This document shows positions 56,980 through 64,000 of a stretch of 64,000 nt of DNA, piece after piece; the stretch's first letter is position 1, and each line of letters starts with the position of its first letter. Source of the DNA: Streptomyces sp. SirexAA-E. GTDB lineage: Bacteria > Actinomycetota > Actinomycetes > Streptomycetales > Streptomycetaceae. Location of the stretch: positions 3,658,001 to 3,722,000 of the forward strand of contig NC_015953.1 in assembly GCF_000177195.2 (NCBI RefSeq). Direction: 5' to 3'. Under the pieces are notes generated by a model, which saw only the letters and a program-made list of their open reading frames with translations, made no database searches and was not told the origin of the DNA. The position numbers and the translations under genes are program-made.

Positions 56980-57010
56980 GTGCTGATGTATCGACTCGAT
57001 ACATCAGCAC
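56980..57010. promoter_or_regulatory. PadR operator palindrome
   Basis: A perfect 15-bp inverted repeat (56980-56994 with 56996-57010) with a 1-nt centre, containing ATGT and ACAT half-sites as in PadR operators, 57 bp before the padR start and overlapping its predicted transcription start. Confidence 0.8.
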
Positions 57011-57037
57011 GATAGATCGGTCCGTGATGTTCGACAA
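57009..57037 (-). promoter_or_regulatory. Predicted padR promoter
   Basis: On the minus strand TTGTCG (57032-57037) and TATCGT (57009-57014) are spaced 17 nt. The expected start point falls inside the palindrome at 56980-57010, consistent with repression by blocking initiation. Confidence 0.6.
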
Positions 57038-57129
57038 GAGGGGCATTCGTGAGCGGCGTCACATTGGTGATTCGTAGGGAGCGACTTGCGTTATTTGGGG
57101 TGAAGTTCGGTCCCAGGAGGTTTTTGACC

Positions 57130-57303
57130 GTGCGTAGTCTGTGCGGCATGCAGACCACCGGGAACCGCGAGGCGCCCTCGCGCGTCAGTCAACGCGGACT
57201 GCCGGATGTACTGCGGATGAGCCTTCCGCAGGGCTCGTCCGCAATTCGGGGGGACCGGATCTCAACTGCCGCTTCCAGGCGCTCTCGCCTGCCCGAGGAG
57301 TAG
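57130..57303 (+). CDS. Possible 57-residue leader ORF upstream of ponA
   Basis: GTG 57130 follows AGGAGG by 9 nt, a better ribosome-binding site than that of ponA. The product (VRSLCGMQTTGNREAPSRV at the start, Arg/Ser-rich) has no recognised domain. It stops 7 bp before the ponA ATG, so it could couple ponA translation. The region 56924-57129 otherwise holds only the operator and promoter. Confidence 0.35.
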   Translation: MRSLCGMQTTGNREAPSRVSQRGLPDVLRMSLPQGSSAIRGDRISTAASRRSRLPEE

Positions 57304-57310
57304 TCGTTCG

Positions 57311-60001
57311 ATGAGCGAGCACCGTCGCAAGACGCCGCAACCGCAAGGTGGCGGACGTGCCGCGGCCAGACGAGCCGCCCAGCAGCCCTCCGGACGACGC
57401 GAGTCGTCACGCAGGGCCACATCAGCATCACCCTCCGGCGCCCACGACGACGAACAGTCGTACGGCGGCCGGGCCGAGGCCCGTCGAGCCGCCCAGCGCG
57501 GCGGGGGCAGGCGCCGGGGCGGTGGCGACGCCGCAGGCCCCGAAGGCCGTGGCCGGGCGGCGGGCAGCCGCTCCGGCAAGAAGAGGATCATCGACTACCC
57601 GCGCGCCGGCAAGTACGGCGTGCGGCGTTGGGTTCCTTCGTGGAAGCTGGTCTCCGGACTGTGTCTGGGCTTCCTCGGCCTCATGATGGGCGCGGCCGGC
57701 ATCGCGTACGCGCTTGTGGTGCCCCCTGAGGTGAAGGACATGGCCAAGGCGCAGAACAACGTCTACTACTGGGCCGACGACACGCAGTTGGTCGCCACGG
57801 GCGGCTCCGTCAACCGCCAGGAGATCGCCTACGCGCAGATCCCGGAGGCCATGCGGAACGCGGTGATCTCCGCGGAGAACAAGTCGTTCGACCACGACAA
57901 GGGCATCGACCCCATGGGCATCGCCCGGGCGTTCTGGAACATGGCCAAGGGGGGTGACACCCAGGGTGGTTCGACGATCACACAGCAGTACGTGAAGAAC
58001 TCGATGCTCTCCCAGGAGCAGACCCTCAGCCGGAAGTTCAAGGAACTCTTCATCACGCTCAAGGTCGGCAAGACCGTGAAGAAGGAAGAGGTGATGGCCG
58101 GTTACCTCAACGTCTCCTACTACGGCCGGAGCGCCTCGGGCCTCCAGGCGGCCGCCCGCACGTACTTCGGCAAGGACGCCGTCAAGCTCGACCCGAGCGA
58201 GTGCGCCTTCCTGGCGACCCTGCTCAAGGGTCCGAGCTACTACGACCCCGCCGGGCACCCGGAGATCGATCCGGTCAACATGTCCAAGAAGGCCAATACG
58301 GAGAGGGCCACGAAGCGCTGGGCGTGGATCCTCGACGAAGAGGTCAAGGACAACCGGCTGAGCGCCACCGAGCGGGCGAAGTACACGAAGCTCCCCGAGC
58401 TGAAGGAGCCCACGAAGAGCGGCGAGCTGGGCGGACAGACCGGTTACCTCGTCGACCTCGCCACGGACTACTTCCTCGCCCACAACGACCAGGACATCAC
58501 CGAACAGCAGCTGGCGCAGGGCGGATACGAGATCCACACGACCTTCGAGAAGAAGAAGGTCAAGGAGCTCGAGGCGGCCATCAACAAGGTCTACGAGAAC
58601 AAGATCGACGTGAAGAAGCGGCCCGAGCTGGACGCGCACGTCCAGTTCGGCGGCGCCTCGGTGGACACCGGGACGGGCGCGATCCTCGCGACCTACGGCG
58701 GCCAGGACGCGACCAAGCACTACACCAACAACGCGGACGCGACAGGTGCGCAGGTCGGGTCGACCTTCAAGCCGTTCGTCCTCGCCGCCGGCATGCAGTA
58801 CGGCGTGCGTGATCCGAAGGGGAGCAGGGAGCAGGACAAGGCCACCCGTACGCAGATCTCCCCGAAGAGCATCTACAACGCCGACAACGCCCTCGAGATC
58901 AAGAACTACGACGGCACGGTCTGGCTGAACGACGACGGCAAGCCCTGGCTCCAGACCAACGACGACCACGCGGACCACGGCGACATCACCCTGCGGGAGG
59001 CGATGGAGCAGTCCGCCAACTCCCCCTATGTCCAGCTCGGTATGGACGTCGGCACCGACAAGGTGAAGCAGGTCGCGATCGCGGCGGGACTTCGGGACGA
59101 CGACTACATGGCGAACTCGTCCGTCCCCTCGTTCTCGATCGGTACGTCCTCGCCGAGCGCCATCCGCATGGCGGGTGCCTACGCGACCTTCGCCACCAGC
59201 GGCAAGCAGAACGAGCCCTTCTCGGTCACCGAGGTCAAACACGAAGGGGAGACCGTCTACCGGCACGAGAAGGCGACCAAGACCGCGATGGAGAGCGCCA
59301 TCGCGGACAACGTCACCGACGTGCTCAAGGGCGTCGTCGAGAACGGCACCGGCAAGCCCGCCCGGCTCGAAGGCCGGGACGCGGCCGGCAAGACGGGTAC
59401 CACGGACGGCAACCTCTCCGCCTGGTTCGTCGGGTACACGCCGCAGTTGTCGACGGCGATCAGTATGTTCCGCATGGACGACGACGAGTCGAACAAGGAC
59501 CGTAAGTTCGAGGAGATGTACGGAACCGGTGGCGAGGAGAAGATCCACGGAAACTCCTTCCCCGCGCAGATCTGGCACGACTACATGACCACCGCGCTCC
59601 AGGGCAAGGAGGCGCTGAGCTTCCCGAAGCCCGAGCCGTACGGCGAGGTCATCGGTACCCCGAGCCCCACCCCGTCGCCGACCCCCTCGGCCTCCGAGTC
59701 GGAGTCGGAGTCGAAGTCGCCTTCGGCGACGCCCTCGGCGGAGACCACGTCCCCCAGCCCGTCGCCGAGCGACACCTGCGGAGTCTGGGGCTGGGACTGC
59801 GAGGAGGACAACGGCGGAACCAACACGGGCAACGCGAACGGCGGTGCCACCGATGGGAGCGCCAACGGCGGGACCGATGCCGGCACCTCGGACGGGGGCG
59901 CCGACGCCGGCACCACGGAGGGCACGACCGACGGTGCGAACGGCACCAGCGGCAACAGCAACGGCGGTAACCAAGGCGGCTGGTTCGGCGGCGGCGGATA
60001 G
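57311..60001 (+). CDS. ponA: Class A penicillin-binding protein (bifunctional)
   Basis: An 896-residue glycosyltransferase/transpeptidase. A basic, Arg/Gln-rich cytoplasmic tail (about 1-95) precedes the membrane segment (about 111-135). The GT51 domain shows ISAENKSFDHDKGID with Glu189 and GGSTITQQYVKN; the transpeptidase has STFK (Ser484), SAN and KTGTTDG (Lys694). The C-terminal about 120 residues are Ser/Pro/Glu then Gly/Asn/Thr repeats with a short CGVWGWDC motif. It polymerises and crosslinks peptidoglycan. It diverges from padR across the operator region. A terminator follows. Confidence 0.96.
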   Translation: MSEHRRKTPQPQGGGRAAARRAAQQPSGRRESSRRATSASPSGAHDDEQSYGGRAEARRAAQRGGGRRRGGGDAAGPEGRGRAAGSRSGKKRIIDYPRAGKYGVRRWVPSWKLVSGLCLGFLGLMMGAAGIAYALVVPPEVKDMAKAQNNVYYWADDTQLVATGGSVNRQEIAYAQIPEAMRNAVISAENKSFDHDKGIDPMGIARAFWNMAKGGDTQGGSTITQQYVKNSMLSQEQTLSRKFKELFITLKVGKTVKKEEVMAGYLNVSYYGRSASGLQAAARTYFGKDAVKLDPSECAFLATLLKGPSYYDPAGHPEIDPVNMSKKANTERATKRWAWILDEEVKDNRLSATERAKYTKLPELKEPTKSGELGGQTGYLVDLATDYFLAHNDQDITEQQLAQGGYEIHTTFEKKKVKELEAAINKVYENKIDVKKRPELDAHVQFGGASVDTGTGAILATYGGQDATKHYTNNADATGAQVGSTFKPFVLAAGMQYGVRDPKGSREQDKATRTQISPKSIYNADNALEIKNYDGTVWLNDDGKPWLQTNDDHADHGDITLREAMEQSANSPYVQLGMDVGTDKVKQVAIAAGLRDDDYMANSSVPSFSIGTSSPSAIRMAGAYATFATSGKQNEPFSVTEVKHEGETVYRHEKATKTAMESAIADNVTDVLKGVVENGTGKPARLEGRDAAGKTGTTDGNLSAWFVGYTPQLSTAISMFRMDDDESNKDRKFEEMYGTGGEEKIHGNSFPAQIWHDYMTTALQGKEALSFPKPEPYGEVIGTPSPTPSPTPSASESESESKSPSATPSAETTSPSPSPSDTCGVWGWDCEEDNGGTNTGNANGGATDGSANGGTDAGTSDGGADAGTTEGTTDGANGTSGNSNGGNQGGWFGGGG

Positions 60002-60033
60002 CCACCGCCCCGGACCCCGCCGGTACGCGTGAC

Positions 60034-60072
60034 AAGGGCCCGCCCGCACCATCCAGGTGCCGGCGGGCCCTT
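60034..60072 (+). terminator. Terminator after ponA
   Basis: A 17-bp stem with one mismatch (60034-60050 with 60056-60072), 33 nt after the ponA stop. Confidence 0.85.
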
Positions 60073-60129
60073 CGCGTGTCCCGGGGCACGGTCCGCGCGC
60101 ACACAGCGCCGTACGGCAGGATGTGCGGC

Positions 60130-61635
60130 ATGCCAAGCCCACAGGACACGAGCGTGCACCAGGACCGGCCGGTCGCCCGGCCTACGCGGCAGGACGAGGT
60201 CGCGGCGGCCGGCAGCGAGCTGATCGGCGGGCCCGTAGGGCGCTGGGCGCGTGTCGGCACCGGCCCGCTCACCCCGGTGCGCGTCCTGGTGCTCGTGGCG
60301 ATCGGGATGTTCGCCCTCGGCATGGTCCAGAAGATCCCCTGTTACGACTGGGCGTGGTTCCAGGGAGTCAGCTCGCAGTACACGCACGCCTGCTACTCCG
60401 ACATCCCGCACCTGTACGTCGGACGGGGCTTCGCCGACGGCCTGGTGCCGTATGCCGACCGGCTCAACGGCGACATGGCCTATCTGGAGTACCCGGTGCT
60501 CACCGGGCTGTTCATGCAGGTCGCGTCCTGGCTGACGCTGACGCCCGACTCGGACCCCATGCAGCAGCGCGAGCAGATGTACTGGCTGGTCAACGCGGGC
60601 ATGCTCATGATCTGCGCCGTGGTCGTCGTCGTCTGCGTCGCCCGGACGCACCGGTACCGCCCCTGGGACGGCCTGCTGGTCGCCCTCGCCCCGGCGTTCG
60701 CGCTCACCGCGACGATCAACTGGGACCTGTTCGCCGTCGCGCTGACCGCGGCGGCGATGCTCATGTGGTCCCGCGGCCGGGCGCTCGCCTTCGGTGTCCT
60801 CATCGGCCTGGCGACGGCGGCCAAGCTCTACCCGGTGCTGCTGCTGGGCCCCCTGCTCGTCCTGTGTCTGCGGGCCGGGAGGCCGCGCGACTTCACCAGG
60901 GCGCTGTTCGGTGCCGTGGCCGCGTGGCTGGTGGTGAACGTGCCGGTCATGCTCGCGGCCCCCGAGGGGTGGAAGAAGTTCTACACCTTCAGTCAGGAAC
61001 GGCAGATCGACTACGGCTCGTTCTGGCTGCTCATCACCCAGCGCACCGGTAAACCCATCGACGTCTCCACCGTGAACACGGCCTCGGTGCTCCTGATGGT
61101 CGTGCTCTGCGCGGCCATCGCCGGGCTTGCCCTGAGCGCCCGCCACCGGCCGCGCTTCGCCCAGCTGGTGTTCCTGGTGGTGGCCGCCTTCGTCCTGACC
61201 AACAAGGTCTACTCACCGCAGTACGTGCTGTGGCTGATCCCGCTCGCCGCGCTGGCCCGCCCGCGCTGGCGGGACTTCCTGATCTGGCAGGCCTGCGAGG
61301 TCGTGTACTTCCTGGGGATCTGGATGTACCTCGCGTACACGACGAGCGGTGACAAGCACCAGGGGCTGCCGCAGGAGGGCTACCAGGTGGCGATCGCCCT
61401 GCACCTGCTGGGGACGCTGTACCTGTGCGCCGTGGTCGTCCGGGACATCCTGATGCCCGAGCGGGACCCGGTGCGGCGCGACGGCTCGGACGACCCGTCG
61501 GGGGGAGTGCTCGACGGGGCACCGGACACGCCCCTCCTGGCCGGGCTCGCGCACCGCTCCCCCGGACACCGGACACCCGCGGCCGAAGGGCCGCGGGTGG
61601 AGGAGGGCACGGTGGACGGCCCGCCCGCGTCCTGA
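60130..61635 (+). CDS. GT87-type polyprenyl-sugar-dependent membrane glycosyltransferase
   Basis: A 501-residue polytopic protein with about 10-12 membrane segments. The extracytoplasmic loop after the first segment carries acidic residues and the conserved DIPHLYVGRGF and YLEYPVL stretches of the DUF2029/GT87 family (mannosyltransferase-like, using polyprenyl-phosphate sugars). The orthologous position in mycobacteria (next to ponA1) holds a similar protein (Rv0051). The acceptor is unknown. ATG 60130 has CAGGA 9 nt upstream; ATG 60121 is less likely. The tail after the last segment is about 60 polar residues. Confidence 0.82.
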   Translation: MPSPQDTSVHQDRPVARPTRQDEVAAAGSELIGGPVGRWARVGTGPLTPVRVLVLVAIGMFALGMVQKIPCYDWAWFQGVSSQYTHACYSDIPHLYVGRGFADGLVPYADRLNGDMAYLEYPVLTGLFMQVASWLTLTPDSDPMQQREQMYWLVNAGMLMICAVVVVVCVARTHRYRPWDGLLVALAPAFALTATINWDLFAVALTAAAMLMWSRGRALAFGVLIGLATAAKLYPVLLLGPLLVLCLRAGRPRDFTRALFGAVAAWLVVNVPVMLAAPEGWKKFYTFSQERQIDYGSFWLLITQRTGKPIDVSTVNTASVLLMVVLCAAIAGLALSARHRPRFAQLVFLVVAAFVLTNKVYSPQYVLWLIPLAALARPRWRDFLIWQACEVVYFLGIWMYLAYTTSGDKHQGLPQEGYQVAIALHLLGTLYLCAVVVRDILMPERDPVRRDGSDDPSGGVLDGAPDTPLLAGLAHRSPGHRTPAAEGPRVEEGTVDGPPAS

Positions 61636-61659
61636 ACGGCGGCCCGGTTCCAAGAGGTA

Positions 61660-62691
61660 CTAGCGGTCCACCAGGCGGTCGAACTGGGTGGTGGTGTGGC
61701 GCAGATGGGCCACCAGTTCGTCACCGACCTTCGGCTCCTCGGCGTCCGAGGGGACGAACAGGATCGACACCTGCATGTGCGGCGGTTCGGCGAACCAGCG
61801 CTGCTTGCCCGCCCAGACGAACGGCGACAGATTGCGGTTGACCGTGGCCAGACCGGCACGTGCGACGCCCTTGGCGCGCGGCATCACCCCGTGCAGCGCC
61901 TTGGGGGCCTCCAGGCCGACACCGTGCGAGGTGCCACCCGCGACGACGACCAGCCAGCCGTCGGAGGCGGCCTTCTGCTGGCGGTAACCGAACCGGTCAC
62001 CCTTGACGACGGGCGTGACGTCGAGGACCGCGCCGCGGTACTCCGTCGCCTCGTGGTCGCCGAGCCAGAGCCGCGTGCCGATGCGGGCACGGAAGCGGGT
62101 CTGCGGGAACTGCTGCTGCAGCCGTGCCAGCTCCTCGGCCCTCAGGTGGCTGACGAACATGGTGTGCAGGGGCAGCCGGGCGGCACGCAGGCGGTCCATC
62201 CAGGCGATGACCTCCTCGACCGCGTCCGAGCCGTCCGTGCGGTCCAGCGGCAGGTGCAGGGCGAACCCTTCGAGGCGTACGTCCTCTATCGCCGCGTGCA
62301 GCAGGCCGAGCTCCTCCTCCTTGACGCCGTGGCGCTTCATCGAGCTCATGCACTCGATGACGACCCGGGCGCCCACCAGGGCGTGCACGCCGTCCACCGA
62401 GGAGACGGAGCGGACCACCCGGTCGGGCAGCGGCACCGGCTCCTCGCCCCGCCGGAAGGGTGTGAGCACCAGCAGGTCCCCGCTGAACCAGTCCTTGATC
62501 CGGGCGGCCTCGTACGTCGTGCCGACGGCCAGGATGTCGGAGCCGAAACGGATGGTCTCGTCGGCCAGCCGTTCGTGGCCGAAGCCGTATCCGTTGCCCT
62601 TGCAGACGGGTACGAGCCCGGGGAACTGGTCGATCACGGACTTCTGGTGCGCCCGCCAGCGCGCGGTGTCGACGTAGAGGGAGAGCGCCAT
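61660..62691 (-). CDS. Alanine-racemase-like PLP protein next to FemX
   Basis: A 343-residue protein with an N-terminal PLP barrel like alanine racemase: PLP-Lys31 in CKGNGYGFG, and the RARIGTRLWLG stretch corresponding to the substrate-loop strand. Where alanine racemases have the second catalytic base in GYADG, this protein reads AGGTSHGVGL, so the Tyr appears absent. It is co-oriented with femX (63-bp gap), suggesting a role in lipid II modification or amino-acid supply. Racemase activity is doubtful. ATG 62691. Confidence 0.8.
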   Translation of the reverse strand: MALSLYVDTARWRAHQKSVIDQFPGLVPVCKGNGYGFGHERLADETIRFGSDILAVGTTYEAARIKDWFSGDLLVLTPFRRGEEPVPLPDRVVRSVSSVDGVHALVGARVVIECMSSMKRHGVKEEELGLLHAAIEDVRLEGFALHLPLDRTDGSDAVEEVIAWMDRLRAARLPLHTMFVSHLRAEELARLQQQFPQTRFRARIGTRLWLGDHEATEYRGAVLDVTPVVKGDRFGYRQQKAASDGWLVVVAGGTSHGVGLEAPKALHGVMPRAKGVARAGLATVNRNLSPFVWAGKQRWFAEPPHMQVSILFVPSDAEEPKVGDELVAHLRHTTTQFDRLVDR

Positions 62692-62754
62692 GGCCGGCCC
62701 GGAACCTTTCTGGTGGCTGCGGTGGAGTTCGGAGGGTGAGGGGTGGGGCGAGGG

Positions 62755-63873
62755 TCAGCGGCGGGACATATACATGTCGAGCGCCTTGTGGAGCAGCTTG
62801 TTGAGGGGGAAGTCCCACTCGCCGACGTACTCGACGGCTTCCCCGCCCGTGCCGACCTTGAACTGGATCAGGCCGAACAGATGATCGGTCTCGTCCAGGG
62901 AGTCGCTGATGCCGCGCAGGTCGTAGACGGTCGCGCCCATCGCGTAGGAGTCGCGCAGCATCCGCCACTGCATGGCGTTCGACGGCCTGACCTCGCGCCC
63001 GATGTTGTCGGAAGCGCCGTACGAGTACCAGACGTGCCCACCGACCACGAGCATCGTGGCGGCGGAGAGGTTCACGCCGTTGTGCCGGGCGAAGTAGAGC
63101 CGCATGCGGTTGGGGTCCTCGGTGTTGAGGACCGTCCACATGCGCTGGAAGTAGGAGAGCGGACGCGGACGGAAGTGGTCACGCACCGCGGTGATCTCGT
63201 ACAGCCGCTGCCACTCGGCCAGGTCCTCGTAACCGCCCTGGACGACCTCGACGCCGGCCTTGTCGGCCTTCTTGATGTTGCGCCGCCAGAGCTGGTTGAA
63301 GCCCTTGAGGACGTCCTCGAGGGAGCGGTTGGCCAGCGGGACCTGGAAGACGTAGCGGGGCTGTACGTCACCGAATCCGGCGCCGCCGTCCTCGCCCTGC
63401 TGCCAGCCCATCTTCCGCAGCCGGTCCGAGACCTCGAAGGCCCGCGGCTCGATGTGGGTGGCCTCGACGTCGCGCAGCCGCTTGACCTCGGGGTCCTGGA
63501 TGCCCGCCTTGATGGCGGCCGAGTCCCAGCGGCGGATGACCACGGGCGGGCCCATCTTCACCGAGAAGGCGCCCTGCTGCTTGAGGTGCGCGAGCATCGG
63601 CTGGAGCCAGTCGTCCAGGTTCGGGGCGTACCAGTTGATGACCGGGCCCTCGGGGAGGTAGGCGAGGTAGCGCTTGATCTTGGGCAGCTGGCGGTACAGC
63701 ACCAGACCCGCACCGACCATCTCACCGCTCTTGTCGAACCACCCGAGGTTCTCCGAGCGCCATTCGGTCTTCACGTCCGCCCACGCCGGGACCTGGCAGT
63801 GACTGGCCGAGGGGAGGCTCTGGATGTACGCCAGATGCTGCTCTCGGCTGATGGTCCTCAGGGTCAGGCTCAT
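62755..63873 (-). CDS. femX: FemX-type lipid II:glycine glycyltransferase
   Basis: A 372-residue Fem ligase of two GNAT-like subdomains. Features are HCQVPAWADVK at the start, a GPVINWYAPN stretch, WRRNIKKADKAGVEV and the final LFGLIQFKVGTGGEAVEYVGEWD region. It adds the first glycine (from glycyl-tRNA) to lipid II, matching the Gly bridge on LL-DAP in Streptomyces walls. ATG 63873 with GAGGAG about 9 nt upstream. It is first in an operon with the racemase-like gene. Confidence 0.92.
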   Translation of the reverse strand: MSLTLRTISREQHLAYIQSLPSASHCQVPAWADVKTEWRSENLGWFDKSGEMVGAGLVLYRQLPKIKRYLAYLPEGPVINWYAPNLDDWLQPMLAHLKQQGAFSVKMGPPVVIRRWDSAAIKAGIQDPEVKRLRDVEATHIEPRAFEVSDRLRKMGWQQGEDGGAGFGDVQPRYVFQVPLANRSLEDVLKGFNQLWRRNIKKADKAGVEVVQGGYEDLAEWQRLYEITAVRDHFRPRPLSYFQRMWTVLNTEDPNRMRLYFARHNGVNLSAATMLVVGGHVWYSYGASDNIGREVRPSNAMQWRMLRDSYAMGATVYDLRGISDSLDETDHLFGLIQFKVGTGGEAVEYVGEWDFPLNKLLHKALDMYMSRR

Positions 63874-63950
63874 GCGGGGCGCTCCTCGGCAGGTGTGTCC
63901 CCATCGGTCAGGGGCTCCGGCTCTCGCGCCGAAGCCTACTGTGAGCGAGC

Positions 63951-63989
63951 GGCGCCCGGCCCGGCCCCATCGGGACCGGGCCGGGCGCC
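63951..63989. terminator. Hairpin at the window end
   Basis: A perfect 14-bp stem (63951-63964 with 63976-63989) upstream of femX. It probably terminates the next gene to the right, which is outside the window. The femX promoter should lie in 63874-63950; no clear elements seen. Confidence 0.7.
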
Positions 63990-64000
63990 TGCCGTGCGGA

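Noticed and set aside
57152..57190. A GGAAC-like motif upstream of ponA that might be a SigE promoter.
   Set aside because: Spacing to a GTT or TCT-type -10 does not fit the consensus.

Overview
The window is about 64 kb of a Streptomyces (high-GC actinobacterium) chromosome centred on the replication origin. The evidence is the very high GC content, frequent GTG starts, many 4-bp ATGA/GTGA gene overlaps, hairpin terminators that mostly lack T-tracts, and a gene order matching the Streptomyces oriC neighbourhood (fhaA/fhaB-pstP-rodA-pbpA-pknB ... gyrA-gyrB-dciA-recF-gnd-dnaN-oriC-dnaA-rpmH-rnpA-yidD-yidC-jag-rsmG-parA-parB ... trxA-trxB-sigM-murJ-cca-ino1-padR-ponA-femX). No insertion sequence, integrase, prophage or CRISPR array is visible.

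Layout. (1) 1-7183, plus strand: the envelope-signalling operon with FHA proteins, a PP2C phosphatase, RodA and PBPA, and the PASTA kinase PknB. (2) 7348-8415: an isolated gene fusing a phage-antirepressor-like domain to an Mrr-like nuclease domain that has lost its catalytic residues; it looks like an accessory insertion. (3) 8449-12275, minus strand: two class E sortases, PabA, a small membrane protein and a DUF881 protein, divergent from crgA (12412). (4) 12931-22221: rhomboid protease, cyclophilin, DUF5324 protein, tRNA-Ala, an HTH protein plus a Ser/Thr kinase, a duplicated pair of secreted VWA-type proteins, DLW-39 and a small secreted protein. (5) 22563-32383, minus strand: tRNA-Ile, DUF3566 protein, gyrA, gyrB, dciA, recF, gnd, dnaN. 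(6) 32384-33244: oriC with many DnaA boxes. (7) dnaA on minus, and rpmH to parB on plus, from a divergent promoter pair at 35.1-35.2 kb. (8) 41556-51942: a small ORF and a GNAT gene on plus, then minus-strand trxB-trxA behind a sigma-R-type promoter and a probable five-gene operon DUF6049-murJ-pseudokinase-sigM-anti-sigma. (9) 52124-64000: cca, an MFS transporter, ino1/padR with a 31-bp operator, ponA, a GT87-type membrane glycosyltransferase, an alanine-racemase-like protein and FemX.

How it fits together. Replication (dnaA, dnaN, recF, dciA, gyrase, oriC), segregation (parAB and six perfect parS sites, all right of oriC here), membrane insertion and RNA processing (yidC, yidD, rnpA, rsmG) and peptidoglycan synthesis under PknB/PstP/FHA control (rodA, pbpA, ponA, murJ, femX, crgA) are packed together. 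The most interesting non-textbook signals are: perfect DnaA boxes that lie outside oriC (7.7, 12.9, 35.2, 39.2 and 51.5 kb) while no box inside oriC is perfect; parS sites embedded in extended perfect palindromes that coincide with a transcription-termination position; the dead-nuclease/antirepressor fusion; the duplicated VWA locus beside an HTH-kinase pair; a pseudokinase with an ectodomain in a murJ-sigM operon; and an alanine-racemase-like protein without the usual catalytic Tyr next to FemX.
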